Source: Salinivirgaceae bacterium (lineage in GTDB: Bacteria > Bacteroidota > Bacteroidia > Bacteroidales > SZUA-534). From it: a DNA stretch of 47,600 bases. The stretch spans positions 1 to 47,600 of the forward strand of contig JAFZKK010000115.1 in the NCBI GenBank assembly GCA_017551905.1. Direction: 5' to 3'. Made by a program: the position numbers and the translations under genes. How positions within the stretch are numbered: position 1 is the first letter of the stretch; each line of letters starts with the position of its first letter. Positions 17,483 through 26,768 of this stretch are shown here, piece after piece. The notes below the pieces were generated by a model. That model was not told the origin of the DNA and ran no database searches. It worked only from the letters and a program-made list of their open reading frames with translations.

Positions 17483-17902
17483 CTATTGTTTAAACCCAAT
17501 CAGCAACACAGCAATGCCGGAAGTGATATTTTTTGAGTCGATTTCAGCCTCGATAATACAATCCATGGTATTCTCAAATTTGAAATCCCAAGTTGGTGTG
17601 TTTTCGAAATCGCGGTTTGTGAACAGAAGGTTGCGGTCCTGGTCGTAAACAGAGAAAGCCAAATCGCCGGCATCCTCGCCCACATAACCCACAAGCCGGT
17701 ATGTTGTACCGCCATAGAATGTCGCATAAAACTCGGCTATGTCGCCCTCATTAAGAAGCACCGTATAGTACTGACCATCAGACACAAAAGGCTTAGTTAT
17801 CTCCTTTTTGCACTTCTGTATCAGTGCGTCCATCTGAGCTTCGGTTGTCATTGGCAGCAATGCTATCAACGCCAACACAGCAATTAGTTTAAATCTTTTC
17901 AT
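17483..17902 (-). CDS. Small secreted protein of unknown function
   Basis: The product has 139 residues with a signal peptide (1-22, ending TTEAQ). The mature part is predicted to be mainly beta-strand and shows no motif that I recognise; aromatic residues are frequent (YYTVLL, FYATFYGG). It sits between the lipoprotein and the ABC transporter genes with 8- and 11-base gaps, so it is a periplasmic partner candidate for that transporter. Confidence 0.75.
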   Translation of the reverse strand: MKRFKLIAVLALIALLPMTTEAQMDALIQKCKKEITKPFVSDGQYYTVLLNEGDIAEFYATFYGGTTYRLVGYVGEDAGDLAFSVYDQDRNLLFTNRDFENTPTWDFKFENTMDCIIEAEIDSKNITSGIAVLLIGFKQ

Positions 17903-17913
17903 AGCTCAACTGT

Positions 17914-18816
17914 TTATTTGACCAAGAATGTTCTGATATTTTTAATCTTCTTTGCAATGTTCTGCAAATCAGCATCTTTAACAACCACCTTCGAAACCGA
18001 TTTGATTACAGTAACTTTGTTTTCGGCATCGATTTCGGGCACTTTGTAAGTATAGCTTTGCTCAACACCTTCAAAATCGTTGGTTAAATCCATCAAAGAG
18101 TCGAGCAATTCTTTTATCTCCTGATTGCCAGAATAATACGGGGTCAATATCTTCACCAGATTGTCGAGCGGCTGCTTGCTTTCGCCAACATGCTGTATAA
18201 GCTCCTGATTCTTGGTGTCAACAGCCAACTGAGTAAGGATATACATGGCCTCAACCCAACCGCCAGCCAGTATCAACGCCCCCTCCTTCTGACGACGACT
18301 CTCTTTCAGATAGATATCAATGTCGCGGTAAGTATTTGTCATTATGTACAATAGCGAGTCATTGTTATCGATATTCTTCTCGACACGGCTTACCAGTTCA
18401 TTATTGAAAGTAGCAAGCAAATCGAGGTCGTTGGCCAGCACTTTTGACACCGAAAAGACGTTCATCACAAGAGGCATCTGCTCATAAATGTTCAGATAGG
18501 CCAAATCGGCGCCATAGACACCCAGATTGACACATTTTTGAAATTGTGATGTGTAATTGCTGTTGTTGCCAACCGGATTCATCAGACTCTCATTGAATTT
18601 CACATCAGCATTTTTCACCATCATTGTCAGCTGGTAAGGCGACGGAAGGCTGAAAAGCGTGTTTCCGAATTTTATTGTCTGACTGCCCGTATCAACCGAT
18701 ACAGCTAATGACGACTCAACCGACGACACTGCTTGTTTTGCCCGATTGTTCTGGCACGCTCCCACGACAACTGCCAGCGCAGCCAACAAGAAAACTGATT
18801 TTATAGTCTTTTCCAT
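17914..18816 (-). CDS. Lipoprotein, first gene of the ABC transporter operon
   Basis: The product has 300 residues with a lipoprotein signal (VVVGAC, lipid cysteine at 21). The rest is mostly alpha-helical by composition, rich in N, D, L and V, with no recognised motif. ATG 18816 gives the signal peptide; an upstream in-frame ATG (18846) adds ten residues of no obvious use. It heads the operon with the small secreted protein and the ABC transporter, and may anchor or gate the export system at the outer or inner membrane. The function is unknown. Confidence 0.78.
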   Translation of the reverse strand: MEKTIKSVFLLAALAVVVGACQNNRAKQAVSSVESSLAVSVDTGSQTIKFGNTLFSLPSPYQLTMMVKNADVKFNESLMNPVGNNSNYTSQFQKCVNLGVYGADLAYLNIYEQMPLVMNVFSVSKVLANDLDLLATFNNELVSRVEKNIDNNDSLLYIMTNTYRDIDIYLKESRRQKEGALILAGGWVEAMYILTQLAVDTKNQELIQHVGESKQPLDNLVKILTPYYSGNQEIKELLDSLMDLTNDFEGVEQSYTYKVPEIDAENKVTVIKSVSKVVVKDADLQNIAKKIKNIRTFLVK

Positions 18817-18925
18817 AATAAATGTATTACTCAATGCAATTAACAAAAAAATAGTGAACGCAAGAACAATAAAAGCAATAAAAATTTTCGTCTTCGGTAT
18901 AAGAATTGAGACTGACGCTTATCAT

Positions 18926-18958
18926 AAAAAAACAACCCGCATTGTTTGATGCGGGTTG
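18926..18958 (-). terminator. Terminator after the M23 peptidase
   Basis: A perfect 9-bp stem (18933-18941 with 18950-18958) closes an 8-base loop, followed on the minus strand by seven T residues. Confidence 0.88.
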
Positions 18959-18981
18959 CTGTATGTTTTTGATTTCTAATA

Positions 18982-19938
18982 TCAATCAGCTGAATTGAAA
19001 TTGCTAATCATCTCTTTGAACTCGGCATTGTTCATGTCACGAACCATATATTTTTCCGGATTCACTTTTCCAGATGACGTAATAACCTCGTAATGAAGGT
19101 GCGGACCTGTTGACAAACCAGTGTTTCCGACTGTACCGATAACTGTTCCGCGGCTTATTGTGTCGCCTTTGTGAACCGCAATCTTACTCAGATGCGCATA
19201 GCGAGTTTTGTAGCCATAACCATGGTCGACAACCACCTGATAGCCATAGCCGCTGTTTGTTTTTGCAGTTGAGATAACCACGCCGTTACCGCTTGCATAC
19301 ACCGGACTACCCTCGCGAGCCGCCAAATCGACTCCATCGTGAAGTATTTTGGTGTGCTTTATAGGATGTATGCGATAGCCATAGTCGGACGACAAATGGT
19401 AGGTTTGCGGCTGCAGCGGCAATATTGCCGGCACGCATAACAAACTGTCGCAAGTGTGGCGCACGTTGTGAAGCACCGCATCATACGACTGACTCTGCAT
19501 ATTCAGTTTCTTGGTAAGAATGTCAACTTTACGGTTATAGTTGATAAACAAGTCACTATTGAAATAGCCTTCGAGATATTCATATTTATTAGAACCACCG
19601 AAACTTGCCATACGCTTGTCGGCCGACAAAGGCTGCATTTGCGAAATGACACGGTAGCAACTGTCGTCATGGCTTTGAACCTCCGACAAAAAACACTCAA
19701 TATCAGCAAAGCGCTCATCCAAATGTTGGATGTCTGCTATATATTTTTCGCCTTGTTTCTGAAGTTTTATAGTTTGGACGGAAGGAATAACATTAAAATA
19801 TGTCAACAACCACGCTGTAGCACCTATTGACAATGCCGTCAGTGCATAATTGCGGCATCGCTTACAATAGTACGCAAACGTATGTTTTTCAAGAACATAA
19901 GTTAGCTTTTCGTTGTCAAATATGTATTTTTCCTTCAT
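18982..19938 (-). CDS. M23 (LytM-type) peptidoglycan endopeptidase, membrane-anchored
   Basis: The product has 318 residues: a short cytoplasmic N-terminus, one membrane segment (about 31-48), a coiled stalk (about 55-165) and a C-terminal M23 zinc peptidase domain (about 183-300). The zinc ligands are H200 and D204 (HDGVD) and H282 of the HLH motif (PHLHYEV, 279-285); H249 is in the usual active-site position. It should cut cell wall cross-bridges in the periplasm, or, since all ligands are present, be an active enzyme rather than a scaffold. ATG 19938 gives the usual family N-terminus (MKEKYIF...); an in-frame ATG at 20010 would add 24 residues. It is a single gene with its own terminator. 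Confidence 0.87.
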   Translation of the reverse strand: MKEKYIFDNEKLTYVLEKHTFAYYCKRCRNYALTALSIGATAWLLTYFNVIPSVQTIKLQKQGEKYIADIQHLDERFADIECFLSEVQSHDDSCYRVISQMQPLSADKRMASFGGSNKYEYLEGYFNSDLFINYNRKVDILTKKLNMQSQSYDAVLHNVRHTCDSLLCVPAILPLQPQTYHLSSDYGYRIHPIKHTKILHDGVDLAAREGSPVYASGNGVVISTAKTNSGYGYQVVVDHGYGYKTRYAHLSKIAVHKGDTISRGTVIGTVGNTGLSTGPHLHYEVITSSGKVNPEKYMVRDMNNAEFKEMISNFNSAD

Positions 19939-20193
19939 GTTTCTTGTCGAAAACGGCGTAAATCTATATATTTTTTCATAAAAAAACTGCTTTTTGTCAT
20001 ATTTTTTCAAAAAAACTGCATTTTTTGAGTTCAGACACGAAGTTTTGAATCATCGAAGATATAGATAAATAGGTGTGATTTTTAAAAGACAGGATAATAG
20101 CCATTTTGTCATTAAAAATGCGAATCTATATGTCAAAATGACAACACATCAAAATTGCACCTCTAACACAAATTACTCATTATCAACCACTTT

Positions 20194-20219
20194 TATATTT
20201 TATAGGACCTCTATCCTAT
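20194..20219 (+). promoter_or_regulatory. clpB promoter region with a short palindrome
   Basis: TATATTTT at 20194-20201 is one mismatch from the -7 consensus. Directly behind it, ATAGGA (20202-20207) and TCCTAT (20214-20219) form a perfect 6-bp inverted repeat around the probable start of transcription. It could be an operator for stress control. No CIRCE element was seen. Confidence 0.4.
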
Positions 20220-20274
20220 CCGTTGGCTTGCATTTTGAAGAATTATTGGTCAAAAAATCAAAAAAAATAAGGCT

Positions 20275-22857
20275 ATGAACACGAACAATTTTACAATCAA
20301 GGTGCAGGAAGTGTTGGAAAAGGCTTTCAACATTGCACAAGCCGAGGGCAATCAGGCGGTTGAGACTGGCCACTTGCTCAAGGCGCTGCTGACCGAAGAG
20401 CAAAGCATCAGCCGATATATCTTGCAGAAACACAATGTTTCAGAGAACGCGCTGACGCCTATCGTGGACAGCATTATAAAATCGTATGCAAGGGTTTCGG
20501 GCGGCGACCTTTACCTGTCGTCGAACCTGAACGCGCTGCTGAACAACGCTCAACAGGCGGCCACCAAAAACGGCGACCAATTTGTGTCGGTTGAGCACGT
20601 GTGGGTGGCGTTTTTCAGCGTCAACGACCAAGTAACCAAGCTGTTGCAAGACCAAGGTTTGAGCCGCAAGTCGGTTGAAAATTGCATCAAGGAAATCACC
20701 AAAGGCGAGAAAGTTACGAGCCAATCGGCCGAAGATAGTTATATGGCGCTGTCGAAGTACGCCATCAACTTGAATGAGCAAGCCGCCGCCGGGAAACTTG
20801 ACCCTGTGATTGGCCGTGACGACGAAATCCGCCGTATCTTGCAGATTTTGAGCCGAAGAACGAAGAACAACCCTATTCTGATTGGCGAACCTGGCACGGG
20901 CAAAACAGCCATTGCCGAGGGCATTGCCCACCGTATTGTCAAGAACGACGTGCCTGAAAACTTGAAAACCAAGAAATTATATTCATTGGATATGGGTGCG
21001 TTGGTTGCAGGCGCCAAATATAAAGGCGAGTTTGAGGAAAGGTTGAAAAGCGTTGTCAATGAGGTAATTAAATCGGACAGCGAGATAATTCTGTTTATCG
21101 ACGAGATTCACACGCTGGTGGGCGCAGGAAAGAGTGAGGGCGCAATGGACGCTGCCAACATCTTGAAACCTGCTCTGGCGCGTGGCGACCTGCGCGTGAT
21201 TGGCGCCACAACGCTCGACGAGTATCAGAAATATTTTGAGAAAGACAAGGCGCTGGAACGTCGTTTCCAAATTGTTATGGTTGACGAGCCCGACATAAAC
21301 AGTTCAATATCAATACTTCGTGGTCTGAAAGAGCGTTACGAAATGCACCACAAAGTGCAGATTCTGGACGACGCGATAATTGCCGCCGTCGAACTGTCGA
21401 ACCGCTACATAACCGACCGTTTCCTGCCCGACAAGGCCATCGACCTAATTGACGAGGCGGCGTCGAAACTGCGGCTGGAAATGAATTCGGTGCCCGAGGA
21501 CATCGACGAGTTGCAGCGCGACATTATGCAGCTGGAAATTGAGCGCGAGGCCATCAAACGTGAAGGCAACAAGGCTAAAACCGACACCATCAGTCAGGAA
21601 CTGAACGCAAAGAACGCCGAGCTGACCGAGAAAATGGCCAAATGGAAGTCGGAAAAGGCCATTCTGGACGACATCCAAAACAAGAAGAAACAGATTGAGG
21701 ACCTGAAATATCAAGCCACGCAGGCCGAACGAAGCGGCGACTACGGCAAGGTGGCCGAAATCCGCTACGGCCGAATCAAAGAGTGCGAGGCGGCCATCGA
21801 GAAGCAAAAAGCGCAACTCGAAGGCTCCGACACAATGATTCGCGAGGTGGTAACGCCCGAGGACATTGCCGAAGTGGTATCGAAATGGACGCACATTCCT
21901 GTGACGAAAATGCTTCAGACAGAGCGAGATAAACTCATCAATCTTGAAGACGAACTGCACAAGCGTGTGATTGGACAAGACCGCGCCATCGAGGCCATTG
22001 CCAACGCTGTGCGCCGAAGCCGTGCGGGATTGCAAGACGCCAACAAACCCATCGGGTCGTTCATCTTTTTGGGCACCACGGGCGTGGGCAAAACCGAGCT
22101 GGCCAAGGCTCTGGCGGGCTTCCTGTTCAACGACGAGAACCAAATGACGAGGATTGATATGTCGGAATATCAGGAACGGCACTCTGTGTCAAGGCTGATT
22201 GGCGCGCCTCCGGGATACGTTGGCTACGACGAGGGCGGACAGTTGACCGAAGCCGTGCGACGGAAACCATATTCGGTGGTTCTGCTCGACGAGATTGAGA
22301 AGGCTCACCCCGACGTGTTCAACATCCTGCTGCAAGTGCTCGACGACGGCCGCTTGACCGACAACAAAGGCCGAACGGTGAACTTCAAGAACACCATTAT
22401 AATAATGACATCGAATTTGGGTTCGGACATTATCCAACAGGAATTCGCCAAAATGACCGACTCGAACCGCGAAAGCGTTATGGACAAGGCGCAGAGCGAG
22501 GTTATGGGGCTACTGCGGGCATCAATGAAGCCTGAATTTTTGAACCGTATCGACGAGATTATAATGTTCTCGCCGCTGTTCAAAGACGACGTGCGGCAGA
22601 TTGTAAGGCTGCAAATCGCACGCCTGGCCGACCGCCTGGCAAAGAACGGCATCAGCATTGAGGCCAACGAGCAAGCCATCGACCTGATTGCCGCCGAAGG
22701 CTACGACGTTACTTTGGGTGCCCGACCGATAAAGCGGCTGATTGAACGCGCAGTGTTGAATCCGCTATCGACGGCCATTATCAAGGGCGAGGTGGACAAC
22801 ACGAAGAAGATAGTTATCGACGGAAGCGGCGGAACTATCAGATTGACAAACGGATAA
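20275..22857 (+). CDS. clpB: ClpB disaggregase (AAA+ chaperone)
   Basis: The gene encodes an 860-residue Hsp100 chaperone that pulls proteins out of aggregates together with DnaK. The order is the N-terminal Clp domain (1-145), first AAA+ domain with Walker A GEPGTGKT (204-211) and Walker B LFIDE, the coiled-coil middle domain (about 395-525, charged heptads) that distinguishes ClpB from ClpA/ClpC, and the second AAA+ domain with Walker A GTTGVGKT (about 600). No ClpP-binding loop is expected. The length is that of the full family. It stands alone between a divergent gene and a convergent one, with a strong terminator. Confidence 0.97.
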   Translation: MNTNNFTIKVQEVLEKAFNIAQAEGNQAVETGHLLKALLTEEQSISRYILQKHNVSENALTPIVDSIIKSYARVSGGDLYLSSNLNALLNNAQQAATKNGDQFVSVEHVWVAFFSVNDQVTKLLQDQGLSRKSVENCIKEITKGEKVTSQSAEDSYMALSKYAINLNEQAAAGKLDPVIGRDDEIRRILQILSRRTKNNPILIGEPGTGKTAIAEGIAHRIVKNDVPENLKTKKLYSLDMGALVAGAKYKGEFEERLKSVVNEVIKSDSEIILFIDEIHTLVGAGKSEGAMDAANILKPALARGDLRVIGATTLDEYQKYFEKDKALERRFQIVMVDEPDINSSISILRGLKERYEMHHKVQILDDAIIAAVELSNRYITDRFLPDKAIDLIDEAASKLRLEMNSVPEDIDELQRDIMQLEIEREAIKREGNKAKTDTISQELNAKNAELTEKMAKWKSEKAILDDIQNKKKQIEDLKYQATQAERSGDYGKVAEIRYGRIKECEAAIEKQKAQLEGSDTMIREVVTPEDIAEVVSKWTHIPVTKMLQTERDKLINLEDELHKRVIGQDRAIEAIANAVRRSRAGLQDANKPIGSFIFLGTTGVGKTELAKALAGFLFNDENQMTRIDMSEYQERHSVSRLIGAPPGYVGYDEGGQLTEAVRRKPYSVVLLDEIEKAHPDVFNILLQVLDDGRLTDNKGRTVNFKNTIIIMTSNLGSDIIQQEFAKMTDSNRESVMDKAQSEVMGLLRASMKPEFLNRIDEIIMFSPLFKDDVRQIVRLQIARLADRLAKNGISIEANEQAIDLIAAEGYDVTLGARPIKRLIERAVLNPLSTAIIKGEVDNTKKIVIDGSGGTIRLTNG

Positions 22858-22877
22858 AGGCTAAAACCTGATAACAC

Positions 22878-22909
22878 AAAAAACGCGCTCGAAAATGAGC
22901 GCGTTTTTT
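22878..22909. terminator. Bidirectional terminator between clpB and the minus-strand lipoprotein gene
   Basis: A perfect 8-bp GC-rich core (22883-22890 with 22897-22904), extended by A-T pairs, has a T tract on either strand. Confidence 0.88.
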
Positions 22910-22923
22910 TGTTGGAACCATTG

Positions 22924-23670
22924 TTATGGACGGCAAACTGGGCGAACAGAAAATCCATTACATCTGTCATAATACCACGACGGATGCGGACGCACTGAGC
23001 CGCTATCAAAATAGCAATACCGAGCGCAGTTCGGACTTTTCTCATTGAGCGAACTCGACCAGTATGTGCCGCTAAGGCCCTCTTTAGGCAGGCTCGAAGT
23101 AAAACGGCTACCCGTAAACGGGAGAAAAATGTGCGCATCAGACAATGAGTAAGACTCTGACGATGTGCCATTAGCATTCACAACCACTCCCCTGTCGGCA
23201 TCAGATTTTGCCTTGTAAACTATGTAACCACTTATATCCTGGCCTTCATATTTCGATGTCCATACCCAATAACATTGGCAGCAAAGTTCTTCCCAATCGG
23301 CAATAGTCGGCATTGAATAATCAGCACCTAACACAGCCTTTGCAACATCATCGGCCGATTCGAGTGTGACGAGCGCATCGGAGAAGCCTTCGTTACCAAA
23401 ATCGGCATTGTTGCAATACTTGGTAAGTTTGTCACTATTGCCAAATTTATAAGTGTTCCAATCGTAATCGGCTTTTGTCTGGGTTTCGCCCCACGCATAA
23501 TAGTCACCACAATCCCACGGATTGGCAGCTCCCACATTAGTTTTAGCCCATTTAACGCCACTAGGAAGACCTAAATCGACAACATTGCTGTCGTTGTTCA
23601 CATTGTTGCAAGCCACAAACGTTGTTGCAAACACTGCGAACATCGTCATTGAAAGAATTTTTTTTGTCAT
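22924..23670 (-). CDS. Lipoprotein with a 'Fibrobacter major paralogous' domain
   Basis: The product has 248 residues with a lipobox (FVAC, lipid cysteine at 21). The mature part has the characteristic motif chain of this Bacteroidetes/Fibrobacter family: VDLGLPSGVKWA, then WGETQTK, SMPTIADWEEL, IFLPFTG, GTYWSSSL, and ends in VRPV. The family is secreted, often encoded in many copies, and of unknown function; a lectin-like fold has been suspected. The protein has ten or so cysteines, several near the C-terminus. It is a single gene converging on clpB. Confidence 0.82.
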   Translation of the reverse strand: MTKKILSMTMFAVFATTFVACNNVNNDSNVVDLGLPSGVKWAKTNVGAANPWDCGDYYAWGETQTKADYDWNTYKFGNSDKLTKYCNNADFGNEGFSDALVTLESADDVAKAVLGADYSMPTIADWEELCCQCYWVWTSKYEGQDISGYIVYKAKSDADRGVVVNANGTSSESYSLSDAHIFLPFTGSRFTSSLPKEGLSGTYWSSSLNEKSPNCARYCYFDSGSVRPHPSWYYDRCNGFSVRPVCRP

Positions 23671-23794
23671 AATTAAAAGATTTATGGTTTAAGCTGAAAT
23701 AATACGATGATTGGCGCATAAATATTGTGAGTTCTGGCGGTCAATTAATTCAAATTCAATAATAATCGGGAACCTAACACATAAAATATAAATA

Positions 23795-23812
23795 AGAGCA
23801 CTTTTGTGTTCT
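23795..23812. other. Short hairpin in the divergent spacer
   Basis: AGAGCAC (23795-23801) pairs with GTGTTCT (23806-23812) around a TTTT loop in the 228-base spacer between the two divergent genes. It may be an operator. A second small inverted repeat (CCGTT/AACGG, 23863-23877) lies just before the sensor gene. Neither resembles a known site. Confidence 0.3.
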
Positions 23813-23898
23813 ATCAATTCCGATTTTTTTCTTAAAATAGCAAGTTGAAATGATTAGTACGTCCGTTGCAAAAACGGCACACACACAAATGATATAAT

Positions 23899-26625
23899 AT
23901 GAAGAAAGTTAAAATGTCAATCAGGACACGAATGATGCTGAGCATTCTGCTGACATCAGTTGTTACATTCTCGTTTACAACATTTTACTGCGCATCGAAA
24001 TCGAAAAAGCTGATAAAAGGAAAATCGGAAGATTTGGCGGCGTCGCAAACATTGGAAAACGCCGATATGATTTCAGCCAAAATAGCAAGCTATGCGGCAA
24101 CCTTGAACGCGCTGGCCACAACCTACAGTAGTTACTACTCCACCGATGAAGACGAGCGCCGGTTTATTGTCGACGGCATTGGCCGGAAAGTGAGCAACAG
24201 CAATCCCGACCTAATAAAACTGTCGTGCGAATGGTATGTCGACGAAGTGCTGCCAATATCGGAACCTTTTACGGAGAAACTGCAGACCAGAATTACGCCG
24301 TCGCTGATGACAACAATATCAGCCCCGATAGTGCACAACGAGGAAACCGTTGGTGTTGTATCGTCTAACATTGTGATAGACAGTCTGTTGACTGGCTTTA
24401 TCGACATAGTGCCAACATTGGAGCAAGAAGGCATTTACATTGTAACTAACAAAGGCACAATAGCTTACAGCAAGAACAACTCTGAATGGAATATTCCGGT
24501 GATTAACATTCTACCTATATATAATAGGTATGATTTCGCAAACATTACCAAAGACAGAAAGCCGGCCATTTTGGAGTTCAAAAACAACGGCGACGACATG
24601 ATTCTCTGCGCATCGTCGATAAAAATAGACGGCAGCGCACCATGGATTCTGCTGATTACCGCCCCGAAAGACATTCTGGCGCAATCGTCAACAATATCGA
24701 TAATATCGACATTGCTGCTTATTATCTCACTTATAATTCTTTGTGTTACAACATTTTTGCTTTCGACAAAAATCAGCAAGTCGCTTAAGACAATAAACGC
24801 CGCACTTGTCGATGTTTCGGACGGCGACATCAAGAACGACAACGTTTTGGCCGATACTCCGCTCACTGATATCAACAACATCAACGAATCGCTGAAATCT
24901 GTCATCAGCGGACTGATTAAGGCAGCGGAATTTTCGGAACAAATTGGCCGCGGCAACCTCGACTCTGAATTCACTGCGCTGAGCGAAAACGACAAACTGG
25001 GCAATGCCTTGATAAACATGCGTAACGACCTCCGCCAAAACGAGGAGGAAAACGCGAAACGCAAGATTGAAGACGAAAAAGTGAACTGGGCGACACTTGG
25101 TTTGGCAAAATTCGCCGAGATATTACACACTGACAATCAAAGTATTAACGATTTGTCGTATGAAATTCTGCGGAACTTAATCAAATACATCGATGTTAAT
25201 CAGGGTGCGATTTATGTGCTTGACGACACTGGCGACGAGCCGATTTACGAAATGACATCGGCCATTGCCTACGACCGCCGCAAGTTTATGCAGAAACGGT
25301 TTGCCGTTGGCGAAGACCTTGTCGGCCGCTGCGCTTACGAGCACAAGACAATCTACATGACCGACATACCAGAAAACTACATAACCATAACATCGGGAAT
25401 GGGTGGTGCCACTGCATCAGCATTGCTGCTTGTTCCTCTGGTTATCGAAGATAAAGTGTTCGGTATCATTGAGTTGGCTTCGTTCGCGAAACTTGAGGAA
25501 TACAAAATCAACTTTGTCGAGAAACTGGCCGAGAGCATCGCTTCGACAATATCGACAGTGAAAGTGAACGAGCGCACCAACGAGCTGCTGAAGCAATCGA
25601 AAGTCCAGGCCGAGGAGTTGGCATCGCAGGAAGAGGAGATGCGGCAGAACATGGAAGAGCTGCAAGCGACGCAAGAAGAAGCCGCCCGCCGCGACAACGA
25701 GACAAGCTCAATAATGAAAGTCATCAACCAGCAACTTGTTGTGGTTGAATACGATACTGATGGCAACATAACAAACGCCAACGCCGCAATGTCGGAGTTG
25801 TTGAATATGCCGGTTGACAGCATCATCGGACAAAAAGCCGACGACGGTTTGGATATGAACGCCGAGCAACGCCGCAACTACACACAAATGTGGAACGACC
25901 TGCGGAGAGGCATAAGCGGCTCAACCACAAGCCATATTGTCAATAATGGTGTCGATATCTGGCTTGCCGAGACATACACTCCGATAACTGAACCGCTGGA
26001 AACAAAACCTTACAAGATTGTAAAGATTGGCGTCAACATAACCGAAAGAATGTCGGCAAAGAAAGCAATAGTCGAGCTTGAGAAGTTGTCGGCATCGAAA
26101 GACGCCACCATTGCCGAGCTTGAGGAGAAACTGAACAATTCGCAGAACACAACAGTTAAAGAATCTGCAAAAAAGACCGAGAAGGCAACAGCCAAGCCGT
26201 CGGCAGCCGATGAGACGGCAGAGTTCAACGCCGAAGTCGGCGAGCAACCGTTGATTGAATGGACAGCCGACTGTGAATCGGGCATTGCTGAATTTGACGG
26301 ACAACGGCAACAGCTGGCAACCCTTGCCAACACGCTCTATACGGCTTTCCGTTCGGCAAAATCGAAAAAAGAGATGAAAGAATCGCTCCGAAGCCTGATT
26401 GATTTCGCATCGTACCATTTCGGCTCGGTTGAAAGCTACATCGACGAGTCGGGATTGGGAGGAAAAGAGTCGTTCAAAGCCGATTTCGACAATTTCATCG
26501 CCAAGCTGGAGCTGTTCCAGAAGCTATACGTTGCCGGCAAGGTGAAAACCGCCGACAGCCTTATGCTTTACGTTAGCAACTGGCTGAAAGCCTACACCGA
26601 AAAGATTAAAGAACTATCGAAATAG
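23899..26625 (+). CDS. Membrane sensor: Cache, HAMP, GAF, PAS and a ligand-less hemerythrin-like domain
   Basis: The product has 908 residues: TM1 (about 10-30), an extracytoplasmic double-Cache-like sensor (about 35-265), TM2 (about 275-300), HAMP (about 300-350), GAF (about 398-555), a coiled coil with QAEELASQEEEMRQ (about 570-600), PAS (about 603-720), a linker rich in K/A/E, and a C-terminal four-helix domain (about 785-905) that aligns with bacteriohemerythrin. Of the seven iron ligands only one remains (H840); the others are R803, V844, F859, F863, Y899 and K904. It has no kinase, cyclase or methyl-accepting domain, so the output is unknown. The hybrid two-component gene follows on the same strand behind a terminator. 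Possibly this protein acts by protein-protein contact; that is inference. Confidence 0.82.
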   Translation: MKKVKMSIRTRMMLSILLTSVVTFSFTTFYCASKSKKLIKGKSEDLAASQTLENADMISAKIASYAATLNALATTYSSYYSTDEDERRFIVDGIGRKVSNSNPDLIKLSCEWYVDEVLPISEPFTEKLQTRITPSLMTTISAPIVHNEETVGVVSSNIVIDSLLTGFIDIVPTLEQEGIYIVTNKGTIAYSKNNSEWNIPVINILPIYNRYDFANITKDRKPAILEFKNNGDDMILCASSIKIDGSAPWILLITAPKDILAQSSTISIISTLLLIISLIILCVTTFLLSTKISKSLKTINAALVDVSDGDIKNDNVLADTPLTDINNINESLKSVISGLIKAAEFSEQIGRGNLDSEFTALSENDKLGNALINMRNDLRQNEEENAKRKIEDEKVNWATLGLAKFAEILHTDNQSINDLSYEILRNLIKYIDVNQGAIYVLDDTGDEPIYEMTSAIAYDRRKFMQKRFAVGEDLVGRCAYEHKTIYMTDIPENYITITSGMGGATASALLLVPLVIEDKVFGIIELASFAKLEEYKINFVEKLAESIASTISTVKVNERTNELLKQSKVQAEELASQEEEMRQNMEELQATQEEAARRDNETSSIMKVINQQLVVVEYDTDGNITNANAAMSELLNMPVDSIIGQKADDGLDMNAEQRRNYTQMWNDLRRGISGSTTSHIVNNGVDIWLAETYTPITEPLETKPYKIVKIGVNITERMSAKKAIVELEKLSASKDATIAELEEKLNNSQNTTVKESAKKTEKATAKPSAADETAEFNAEVGEQPLIEWTADCESGIAEFDGQRQQLATLANTLYTAFRSAKSKKEMKESLRSLIDFASYHFGSVESYIDESGLGGKESFKADFDNFIAKLELFQKLYVAGKVKTADSLMLYVSNWLKAYTEKIKELSK

Positions 26626-26651
26626 CGTAGCAACTATTTATAAACCAAGAG

Positions 26652-26684
26652 AGGGATTTGGTTTCAGAATCAAATCCCTTTTTA
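26652..26684 (+). terminator. Terminator after the sensor gene
   Basis: A perfect 9-bp stem (26652-26660 with 26671-26679) closes a 10-base loop and is followed by a T-rich tract. Confidence 0.82.
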
Positions 26685-26768
26685 TTTACCTAACTACCAC
26701 TCAGATACAATGAATAAGCAAACACTGACGGCGAAAATTGCTAAAATGTGCTATTTTTAAGGCTTATT

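Noticed and set aside
20075..20278. A 67-codon open frame overlapping the clpB start
   Set aside because: It has no recognisable sequence, runs through the probable promoter and ends just inside clpB; A/T-rich non-coding DNA explains it.
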